NCBI GenBank assembly: GCA_016291905.1
Contig: JAEEZS010000077.1
Coordinates: forward strand, 1-47,064
Length of the DNA: 47,064 bases
Direction of reading: 5' to 3'
Origin: Bacteroidaceae bacterium
GTDB taxonomy: Bacteria; Bacteroidota; Bacteroidia; Bacteroidales; Bacteroidaceae
The notes below the pieces were generated by a model that had not been told where the DNA came from, searched no databases, and was given only the letters and a program-made list of their open reading frames with translations. Both the position numbers and the translations under genes were made by a program. Positions 1-7,300 of this stretch are shown one piece after another. How positions within the stretch are numbered: position 1 is the stretch's first letter; each line of letters opens with the position of its first letter.

Positions 1-1875
1 TGTGTACGACGAGAGGTTAACGGTCGAGCCGCCGCTAACAGAAGCGCCCGTGCAGCCGAAACCGCTCCATATCTCTGTACCGCCGCTGAGGGTAATGCCG
101 CTTTTCAATGCTGTGGAGCCTGAAGTTGAGACTACAAGCGGTGTGCCCATGTTGCTGTTCGATGGCACTTTGAACGCCTGCACCAGCGTGCTTCCGCTGT
201 AGAGGCCATACCATGTGCCCTTGCTATATGAGGAAGCCTGATAGCACGACTGCGTGAGGCTGCTTCCACGCTCCAATCCACCAACGGCTACGATGGTACC
301 GCCCGAGACGTAGAGCTTGTAGCCGGCCTCGGTATTGGCGTCGATGCCCACCTCGGGTTCCCTTTTGGCAACGGCGAAGATGGTGCCGCCTTTGATGTAG
401 AAGTTGCCGTTAGCATCAAGGCCGTCGTTGCCTGTGCTGTTGCCCATCACGTAACCTCCGCTTATGGTGAATGTGCTGGCGGAATTGATGGCATCGTCAG
501 TAGAATAGGCATAGACTACGCCACCGCTGATGTCAATGGTACTCTTGCTCTCGATAGCTTCGTTCGACGAGGCCGAGGCTGTGACGGTGCCGCCTTTGAC
601 GATGATGCCGCCGCTGTAGGCATAGGTGGCATTTTGTCCGCTGCCACCAGTTTGTGTGCGTGTGCCTGCCTTGATGGCTTTGGCCGAGGCGGTGTAGCTG
701 CTGTTGTAGCGGTATTGCGAACCGGTGTTGGTGGCTGTAACGGTGCCTTTACTGACGGTGAGCGTACCATCGGCCTTGAGGCACTTGCCGCCGGAGCCAG
801 TGTTCTTCAGTGTGAGCGTGCCGCCGCTGATGGTCATGTCGCCGTCGGCACTCATCCCGGCACTGCCCTTGGCATCCTTGTCGGTGCTGTCGTAGGTGCC
901 GTTACCACTAGTGGTGATATTGACGGCTCCACCACTGACAATGATATTGCCCGTCGCTTTGATGCCCTTCGAAGCCACGGCCGTAGCGTTGACGGTCAAC
1001 GTTCCATCTTCGATATAGACATTGCCGCTGTCCTCATCAACATGACCGGAGGTCTCGCCGGTGGACTCTGTACCGTCCAGCTCACACTGGATGCCATCGT
1101 CGCCCGTGCCGTTGATGCTGACTGTACCGCTCTCCATAAGAAAATAGCGGTTGCAGTTCACTCCGTCGCCGACTGCCGACTTGACGTTCAGTGTCAGGTT
1201 CTTAACAGCGACGTAGTCAGCACTCTTGATGGCGTGCGCGGTGTTACCATAGACGTTCAGCGTGCCGTTACCCTGCAATTGCAACTGCCCCTTGCTGTAA
1301 AGGCAGGCCTTCTGCGAGCCGTCAGCTCCGTCGGTTAGCGTGTTCTCGGTATCCTTTTTCACACTGAGTTGAATACGCTTCTTGTTGGAAATACTAATAG
1401 CGGCGCCACTGGGATTGGTTAAGGTCACACCGTTCAGCTGCACGGTACATTTATATTGTCCCGACAAGCCGAACTCGCCATCCGTTGTCGTGCCTGACAG
1501 CACATAGGTAATCTCGTCGCCATCTACATCGTCCGTATTGCCTTGGGCAATAGCGACGTGAGCTCCGTTGACAGTGGGAATAATGTACTTCGCCACGTTG
1601 CCCGCCACGGTGACAGCAGCCGACGCACCATTGTACGTAACAGCCACCTGATTGTCGGTGACGTCTGAGGCATCAATGTACATCTTTGTAATATCACCGA
1701 GGACGAATGTCTTGCCAAGAATTGTAACGGTAGAGCCCATGTAAGTCACCTCGCCCATCTGCATAGCAGGGAACTGATAGGTCACGCTGCCCATAACAAC
1801 GTTCAGCGTCTGCGCCTGCGATGCCACAGCGGCAACCGCCATTGCAATCGACATCGTCAAAAACCTCCAGTTCAT
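1..1875 (-). CDS. Secreted carbohydrate-binding beta-helix protein (Cthe_2159-like), 3' end cut off
   Basis: Reading the minus strand from an ATG at 1875 gives 625 codons with no stop before the window edge, so the C-terminus is missing. The N-terminus (MNWRFLTMSIAMAVAAVASQ) is a signal peptide ending at an AQA-type cleavage site near residue 22. The rest is a beta-rich, Gly/Ser/Thr-rich protein with repeated 'SGGTxT' and 'IxGGxV' strands, for example ISGGTLTLKNTG and VKGGTVTASASS. It also has the 'DDGIQCE' and 'AIKSADYVAVK' motifs typical of the Cthe_2159 (carbohydrate-binding domain) family, which forms parallel beta-helices and is reported to bind acidic polysaccharide. The start overlaps the stop of the upstream small gene in an ATGA (1872-1875), so the two are almost certainly translationally coupled. 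The role is probably surface or exported glycan binding. The family call is by motif recognition, not a search. Confidence 0.8.
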   Translation of the reverse strand, partial: MNWRFLTMSIAMAVAAVASQAQTLNVVMGSVTYQFPAMQMGEVTYMGSTVTILGKTFVLGDITKMYIDASDVTDNQVAVTYNGASAAVTVAGNVAKYIIPTVNGAHVAIAQGNTDDVDGDEITYVLSGTTTDGEFGLSGQYKCTVQLNGVTLTNPSGAAISISNKKRIQLSVKKDTENTLTDGADGSQKACLYSKGQLQLQGNGTLNVYGNTAHAIKSADYVAVKNLTLNVKSAVGDGVNCNRYFLMESGTVSINGTGDDGIQCELDGTESTGETSGHVDEDSGNVYIEDGTLTVNATAVASKGIKATGNIIVSGGAVNITTSGNGTYDSTDKDAKGSAGMSADGDMTISGGTLTLKNTGSGGKCLKADGTLTVSKGTVTATNTGSQYRYNSSYTASAKAIKAGTRTQTGGSGQNATYAYSGGIIVKGGTVTASASSNEAIESKSTIDISGGVVYAYSTDDAINSASTFTISGGYVMGNSTGNDGLDANGNFYIKGGTIFAVAKREPEVGIDANTEAGYKLYVSGGTIVAVGGLERGSSLTQSCYQASSYSKGTWYGLYSGSTLVQAFKVPSNSNMGTPLVVSTSGSTALKSGITLSGGTEIWSGFGCTGASVSGGSTVNLSSYT

Positions 1876-2282
1876 TTCACCGACATTTTATACGCTCCGT
1901 CCTTGCTTTTTATCACGTACAGCCCAGGCTTCAGAGTAGCCTTGGCTGCATCGACGCTGGCAAAGCGGCCCACAGCCACACCGGCCACGGTAAACACCTC
2001 TACCTCATTGGCTACACTATCTTCAAGGTTATCGGCAATCCGGGTCGGCTCCTTCGAAAAAAACATCTTGCTGAGGTCGTTCAAGGCAAACGAATAATTG
2101 CCATCGCCATTCGTAGCCACCAATTGCCCGTTTACGAACGTCAGGGTCAGAGCCTCCACTGCCACAGCCTTCACGGCTCCGTCAGCTGTTTGAAAAGCTA
2201 AATAAGGATAGTCATAGTCCTGTGCCTGCGCAACCATCGTCAACGCCATTGCTATCGCCACCGCTATCGTTTTCTTTTTCAT
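1872..2282 (-). CDS. Small secreted protein with C-terminal sorting-like tail
   Basis: A 136-residue exported protein. Residues 1-20 (MKKKTIAVAIAMALTMVAQA) are a clear signal peptide. The middle resembles the short beta domain found at the front of many Prevotella surface proteins (LTFVNGQLVATNGDG, then FALNDLSKMFFSKEP). The end, 'ATLKPGLYVIKSKDGAYKMSVK', resembles the C-terminal beta domain that ends many Bacteroidales exported proteins and is related to type IX secretion sorting tails. The stop overlaps the start of the carbohydrate-binding gene. A TAnnTTTG promoter lies 42 bases upstream of the start. I do not know its function; it may be an assembly or anchoring partner of the downstream protein. 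Confidence 0.75.
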   Translation of the reverse strand: MKKKTIAVAIAMALTMVAQAQDYDYPYLAFQTADGAVKAVAVEALTLTFVNGQLVATNGDGNYSFALNDLSKMFFSKEPTRIADNLEDSVANEVEVFTVAGVAVGRFASVDAAKATLKPGLYVIKSKDGAYKMSVK

Positions 2283-2323
2283 ATTGTCAATCGTTCTCTA
2301 TTTCTTTGGTTTTTTCCAAATGG

Positions 2324-2331
2324 CAAAGATA
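2324..2331 (-). promoter_or_regulatory. Bacteroidetes -7 promoter element (TATCTTTG)
   Basis: The minus strand reads TATCTTTG, an exact match to the Bacteroidetes TAnnTTTG -7 element, 42 bases before the ATG of the small secreted protein at 2282. No clear TTG-type -33 element was found at the usual spacing. Confidence 0.6.
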
Positions 2332-2406
2332 AGGCAAATCTCCCAAAACTCCTACAGATTTGGGGAAATTAACGCAAAATTAATGATAATTCTAACGCTT
2401 CGCTCT

Positions 2407-2838
2407 TTATTTTTCCCTGTTACAAGCGGGACAGATGCCCTTGACGACGTACTCCGTCTCAGTGGATGCCCAACCTTCAGGCAGGGGGACGGAGGGAATG
2501 CGGACGTCGGTGAGGCAGTAGGTGCGGTGGCAGCGGATGCAAGTGAGATGGACGTGCCCTTCGCAGTGGTGGGTGTCGCGGGCGGAGCAGACGCAATACT
2601 TCTGCGAGCCGGTGCCGTCGTCAATCTCGTGCAGCAGGTGAGCCTCGGTAAACGTAGAGAGTGTGCGGAAGAGCGTGGAGCGGTCCACCGTAGGCAACGC
2701 GGCCTCCAAATCAGCCAGAGAAAAGGCATCGCTGAAGCCGTGGCGTACCTGACGCCAGACAAGCAGGCGAACCGCTGTCACACGGATGCCTGCATTGTCG
2801 AGGGTTTGCTCGTCAGAAATGTACTCTTTATTATTCAT
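2407..2838 (-). CDS. Fur-family metal-dependent transcriptional regulator
   Basis: A 143-residue Fur/Zur/PerR-like repressor. The N-terminal half is the winged helix (LDNAGIRVTAVRLLVWRQV, then LPTVDRSTLFRTLSTF as the recognition region). The C-terminal half carries the metal-binding features: H90-H91, H95, H97, and two CxxC pairs, C100-C103 (CIRC) and C136-C139 (CPAC), which should hold structural zinc. The ATG at 2838 was chosen over a longer upstream reading frame because the extension would lie inside the permease gene and has no Fur homology. It overlaps the end of the permease gene by 8 bases, so it is the second gene of a permease-regulator operon. The partner suggests it senses zinc or copper. 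Which metal it senses cannot be read from the sequence. Confidence 0.9.
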   Translation of the reverse strand: MNNKEYISDEQTLDNAGIRVTAVRLLVWRQVRHGFSDAFSLADLEAALPTVDRSTLFRTLSTFTEAHLLHEIDDGTGSQKYCVCSARDTHHCEGHVHLTCIRCHRTYCLTDVRIPSVPLPEGWASTETEYVVKGICPACNREK

Positions 2839-3961
2839 GGCAATGGCAATGATCGTGAGGGTGACGGCGCGACTGCACCAGCGCATTGATGAGCAAAACG
2901 GCCAGCAGGGCCGTGCACGTCCACGTGAACCACGTGCCCGCCTCCGTGCAATGCTCCATCTGCACAAGGGCGTCTGTAAACCAATGGCGCGGCAACAGGT
3001 AGTCGATGCCGATGCCAAAGAGGACGGCACCGCTGATGATGCTGACGAGATAGGCAATGAGCGTTTTCTTGCCGAGGCGGTTACGGATGACGAGGATGCT
3101 GGCCATGTTGGCAGCGGGGCCAGCCATCAGCAGCACCAGTGCCGAGCCGGGTGTCAACCCTTTCAGCATCAAGGCAACGGCGATGGGGATAGAACCTGTG
3201 GCACAGATGTACATGGGAATGCTGATAGCCAGGACCAATAACATGGAGAGCCACGTATTGTCCGCAAAGACAGCAAAAAACGAATCGGGCACCAGCACGG
3301 TGATGAGCGCGGCAATTATAAGACCTACGACAAGCCACTTGCCGATGTCCTCCACCATCTCCACAAAGGCATAGCGCAGCGCAACACCCATCTTCTGCCA
3401 GAAGGAAGCCTCCCCCTGCCCCTCCTGAAGGAGGGGGGATGTGTGACCTTCGTGATGGCAGCAACTGTGCTCCTCTTCATGTTCATGTTCGTGGTGGCAG
3501 CAGCAATCCTCTTCGTCCGTTGACTCGTTGACCTGTTGACTCGTTGACTCGTTGACCTGTTGACCTGTTGACCTGTTGACCCTATTGACTAGCGCGCCAC
3601 CAAACAGGGCGGTGACGAACGCCACGACGGGGCGGATGATGGCGAAGGGAAGTCCCATCAGCGAGTAAGTGGCAATGATGGAGTCGACACCCGTCTGCGG
3701 CGTGGCAATCAGAAACGATGCCACAGCCCCCTTCGACGCCCCCTCCTTGCGCAGCGACATGGCCGTGGGGATGACACCGCACGAGCACAGCGGCAGGGGC
3801 ACGCCCAGCAGGGCGGCATTCAGCACCGAGCGGAAATCGGGCTTCGCCAGATAGCGCGTATAGTACTTACCAGGGATGAAGGCATGCATCAACCCGGCAA
3901 TCAGGAAGCCCAGCAGCAGGTAGGGCGACATCTCGTTAATCAGGTGGAAAATCTCTTTCAT
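2831..3961 (-). CDS. SO_0444/ArsP-like Cu/Zn efflux permease
   Basis: A 376-residue inner-membrane permease of the DUF318/ArsP_1 superfamily, closest in appearance to the SO_0444 Cu/Zn efflux group. Two hydrophobic halves are visible, each with a signature motif: 'LLGVPLPLCSCGVIPTAMSLRKEG' in the first (with a CSCG metal-site motif) and 'ICATGSIPIAVALMLKG' plus 'LLMAGPAANMAS' in the second. The halves are joined by a long loop containing an 8-residue repeat (VNRSTGQQ type) followed by a Cys/His/Glu-rich stretch (CCCHHEHEHEEEHSCCHH), which probably binds metal. The C-terminus HPHDHCHCHE is also metal-binding in appearance. The start is set at the ATG at 3961, 26 bases downstream of the -7 promoter box; a longer frame would begin upstream of the promoter. 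The Fur-family gene overlaps the 3' end. Confidence 0.88.
   Translation of the reverse strand: MKEIFHLINEMSPYLLLGFLIAGLMHAFIPGKYYTRYLAKPDFRSVLNAALLGVPLPLCSCGVIPTAMSLRKEGASKGAVASFLIATPQTGVDSIIATYSLMGLPFAIIRPVVAFVTALFGGALVNRVNRSTGQQVNESTSQQVNESTDEEDCCCHHEHEHEEEHSCCHHEGHTSPLLQEGQGEASFWQKMGVALRYAFVEMVEDIGKWLVVGLIIAALITVLVPDSFFAVFADNTWLSMLLVLAISIPMYICATGSIPIAVALMLKGLTPGSALVLLMAGPAANMASILVIRNRLGKKTLIAYLVSIISGAVLFGIGIDYLLPRHWFTDALVQMEHCTEAGTWFTWTCTALLAVLLINALVQSRRHPHDHCHCHE
3404..3439. repeat. Interspersed palindromic repeat inside the permease gene (copy 1 of 3)
   Basis: A C-rich/G-rich imperfect palindrome (CCCTCCTGAAGGAGGGG core region) translated in frame as SPLLQEGQGEAS. Closely related sequences occur at 23122-23157 in the MFS gene (APLLKEGQEKTS) and at 24029-24071 in the M64 gene (SPLPSLKEKGEEAS). 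All three sit in poorly conserved loops or linkers, as expected for a short repeat inserted into genes without breaking the frame. Confidence 0.6.
3519..3590. repeat. 8-bp tandem repeat (GTTGACYY) within permease coding sequence
   Basis: Eight uninterrupted copies of GTTGAC followed by CT or TC (the last CC) run from 3519 to 3582, with a degenerate ninth copy to 3590. The unit is 8 bp, so gain or loss of one copy shifts the reading frame of the permease. All three frames through the repeat are open and encode the same cyclic octapeptide (VNRSTGQQ / VNESTSQQ). Confidence 0.9.
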
Positions 3962-3986
3962 CGTGCTGTTTTTTTTATTTCTGCTG

Positions 3987-4018
3987 CAAAGGTACGCATT
4001 TCCGCTGAAACCCTGCAA
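3987..4018 (-). promoter_or_regulatory. Promoter of the permease-fur operon
   Basis: The minus strand has TACCTTTG at 3987-3994 (TAnnTTTG -7 element) and TTGC at 4015-4018, separated by 20 bases, which is the standard Bacteroidetes arrangement. It lies just upstream of the permease ATG at 3961. No Fur-box palindrome was recognised. Confidence 0.65.
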
Positions 4019-4084
4019 GCCCTCCCGCCCCAAATGTCTGTTTTCTGCAACCGAGTTGCAAAAAGATTGTTTCTTTATTGTAAC

Positions 4085-4117
4085 AAGAGCAGGCTTACTT
4101 CGGGTAAGCCTGCTCTT
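4085..4117 (-). terminator. Strong hairpin downstream of the BspA operon
   Basis: A perfect 14-bp stem (4085-4098 paired with 4104-4117) with a 5-base loop, lying 27 bases past the stop of the 58-residue gene and before the permease promoter. It is not followed by a long T tract on either strand, so termination is inferred from position and stem strength. Confidence 0.6.
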
Positions 4118-4143
4118 ATGAAAAGGAACGATTATCGATCTAA

Positions 4144-4320
4144 TTAGTAATCCCAGATGCCGTTGCTATGGCGGCGGGGCGATTGAGCGGGTTTCCAACC
4201 ACCTGGAGGGGTTTCATCATCACCCGCTATGGGCGTATTGACGGATGACAAGCAGACAAGCTGATGAGCTGCTATTGTGATGACTATGACGCAGGGCGTC
4301 TGATAGGCTTTCTTGTTCAT
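4144..4320 (-). CDS. Small 58-residue Bacteroidales peptide with RR...WD tail
   Basis: An ATG at 4320 opens a 58-residue frame ending in TAA at 4144. The protein starts MNKKAYQTPCVIVITIAAHQ and ends PRRHSNGIWDY, with an acidic, Pro/Gly-rich middle (AGDDETPPGGW). It matches a pattern I recall from many short Prevotella and Bacteroides proteins: Lys-rich start, 'Y.TP...V', a hydrophobic segment, then a polar half ending in RR...WD. A ribosome-binding-like GGGAGGAA sits 6 bases upstream, and the start is only 20 bases after the stop of the giant BspA gene, so it is probably the last gene of that operon. The function is unknown; possibilities include a secreted peptide, a modified-peptide precursor or an assembly factor. 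Confidence 0.65.
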   Translation of the reverse strand: MNKKAYQTPCVIVITIAAHQLVCLSSVNTPIAGDDETPPGGWKPAQSPRRHSNGIWDY

Positions 4321-4340
4321 GGCGGTTCCTCCCAGCTTTT

Positions 4341-7300
4341 TTATTTAATCCTATATTTCTTTCCATTCTCAATAACGATGCCCTTTGCATCCGTTGTGAC
4401 ACGTCGTCCACTGAGGTCATAGATATCCTCGCTGCCGTCGGCATCAATGGTGCGAATCGTTTCCACACCGGTCATGTCGCCAACCAATCGCATGGTCAGC
4501 TCCGGAGCGCCTGTTCCGCTGTTCTGCAACAGATAAGAACGGAAGGCTGGGATACTGGCTGCTTCGACATTGGCAGGAGCGGGATACCACTTATTGTCGC
4601 TCTGCAACAGATAGGCGCCCAAACTATGGGCCTCAGCATTGGTGAGGTAGTCGAAGGTACCACGCATGGTGAAGCCTGGTGCGTTCTTCTCTTTGCCGAA
4701 GGTGTTTCCTCCAGAGGCAGGAATCTGTTGCTGGATATCCGTGTCAAGGGTTACATCCGCCGAAGCCGTTTTGATGAGATAGGGCTGCATAGCCTCCAGC
4801 TTACCTGTCACGGCGGTGAACACCAACTGATCTCCATCGCGTTCGGAGAGCTGATAGGCCGTGGCACCTGCGGGCACATTCAGCTCATAGGGCAGACATA
4901 CGGTGTAGAGGCTGCCCGCCGTGGCGAAGTTGCGCGTGTTCTCGACAGCTGCAGTCGTGAAGGCGTAGGGCACGCAGTAGTCCTTGCCATCAACAAGGCG
5001 GAACGTCGTAGCCGCGAGGTTGGTGCCGCTGTTCACCACAACGTTCGTTTCCTGCGTATCGCCATACTCCTTCGGCAGATAGACGAGCGTCTGCTGCGTG
5101 TCGATGCCATAGTTGTCGAGGCAGTGTTCCTTGATGCTGGCCATCAGGTCGGCATCGACCATCAGCATATCCACGTAGCGCAGGTTCGCGGCATTGGAGA
5201 AGAGGTTGTCCTCCATGCTTTCCAGTGTGACAGGCAGCACTATCTTTTCCAGCTGCGTCAGCTTCTGCACGTCCTCGGCACGCAGCTCGTCGATGGCGGC
5301 GAAGCCGAGCGGTGTGAGGTCGCGGACGCCCGTATGGTTGTCGAACCAGCCGTTGACGCTATACACCTCTGTGAGGTCGTCAACGGTGGCGGCGGCATGG
5401 CTGGCGAAGACGCAGAACGACTCATCGTCCTCGAATGCACCCTTCGACACGTTGTTTGTACGTTGCCACGAGCTGCCCGTGTAGGCATCGTCGTAGAGGT
5501 AGTCATCGTAGAGGCTCGGACGGACATAGAAAGCATCGAACGTCGGGTTGTAGTTGTTGCAGAGCGCATTCCAGATAGCCAGGTCAGTAGTGATGTTCAT
5601 CTTATTCTTGGCGAGGATGTACATACGGGTGAGCATGGCGTCGTCATCGAGGGCGTTCCAGTTGAACGCCGTCATGTCGTCGCCGATGACCAGCGTTTCC
5701 AGTCCTTCGCACTCCTGCAAGGCGCGCTCGTTCACCTCTTTACAGGTGCGTGGCAGGATGAGTGTCTTCAGGTTATAGGCACGCAGGAAAGCATGGTGCG
5801 GCAGCTCATTCTCATCGACATAGTAGAGTTGGAAGTTCTCGGCCAAGTAGAAGCTGGTGCTGGCCTTGTGGTAACCCGCCACACCAATGCCGCTCTCCAC
5901 GAGGTCGGCATCATATAGATCGATGTACTCCAGCCGACCCACGTAGTTGCGCGACGATGTCCACGGGCAGTAGCCAGCCAGATAGCGCATCACGTCAAGG
6001 TCGCCGCCGGAGATGGGGCCGATGACTTTCAGTTTGTAAATCTTGCTGTAGTCGCCCTTAAGACCATTGACCCAAGTGTCGCCGGTGGACGTTCTCGTGG
6101 TGGCGGTCAGACCAAGTTTCTCAGCCAGCGTGTTAGGCTCCGTCACGGTCACGGTGATAATCTCCTCGCCGGCCGTGTACGGCTTATCGGGATTGATGTG
6201 GTCGGCATACTGTGCCCACCGTTCGCGGTAGAGCTTGCAGTACTCCTTCGGCACGAGGATCTGGAAGTCTGCGGGCAGCGTAGCGAAGGCATCCTGGGCC
6301 AGCGTGGGCAAGACATACTGCGGCTGGGCCTCGGGACTCTCGGGCTCCGCGTTCTCATCGGCTGCTATCACCGTCACGCTACTCACATGGATGGTCTTGA
6401 GTTCAGAACAGCCACTGAATGCCGTAGCGCTTATGCTCTCAATGCCCGAGGGTAGCGTGATGGTCTCCAGATTGTACATGCCAGTGAAGGTGTCCTTCAA
6501 CTTCTTCACGTTCTGGAAGAGGTAGAACTCGTCGAGGTCCTTGATGGTCGAGTTATAGTTGAAGATGCCTTCTGCACTCTCCAACTCCAAATACTCCGAG
6601 GGGAAGAAGTGTCCCTTGCCGGCCAGCGTCCACATCAAGTCGTCGGACGAGAATGGGCTAGTGATATTCTGCGCCTGCTGTATCAGGCCCGGGTCGCCGA
6701 GGTAGTCGCCCAGCTGTGACGACAACGTATAGACCTGCTGAATGGGAGCCTCCCACGGGTCGCTACTCTCACTGGTGGCGTGGGCGTTGGTCAGGAACAC
6801 CAGTTCCTCGATGCCCGTGAGAGCTTGCAGCAGGTCGCGGGTATACGTAGTGGTGTTGCACCCCACGGCGATGCGCTTCAGGCCGAAAGCCTCCTGGAAG
6901 GCATTTTCGCCAATCTCGGTGACGCTCTTCGGCAGGACGACGCTCTCCAGCGCATTGCAGTTGTGGAACATGTATTCGCCCACCCAGTTGTCTTTCTCTA
7001 AGTATTCATCAACGCCGTAGCCGTTGTAACTGTTCACTTTGTCTTCTTTCAGGTCGGCATCCCAGAGGTTGAGGTAGCGCAGCTGTCCGTCGGTGAAGTC
7101 GCTGTCGTAGGCATCGGCACCCATCATGTGGCGCAGTACAGCCACGTCCTCGCCGTTAAGCGGGCCGATGACCGTCAGCGAGTCGTACTTGGCATAGGGG
7201 CCTGCAATGAAGCGTACCTTGTCGTTCTCTTTTATCAGCGTCAGGCCGAGATTCGAGGCCAGCTGGCCCACGGCGGTCACTGTCACCACCTTATTATTAT

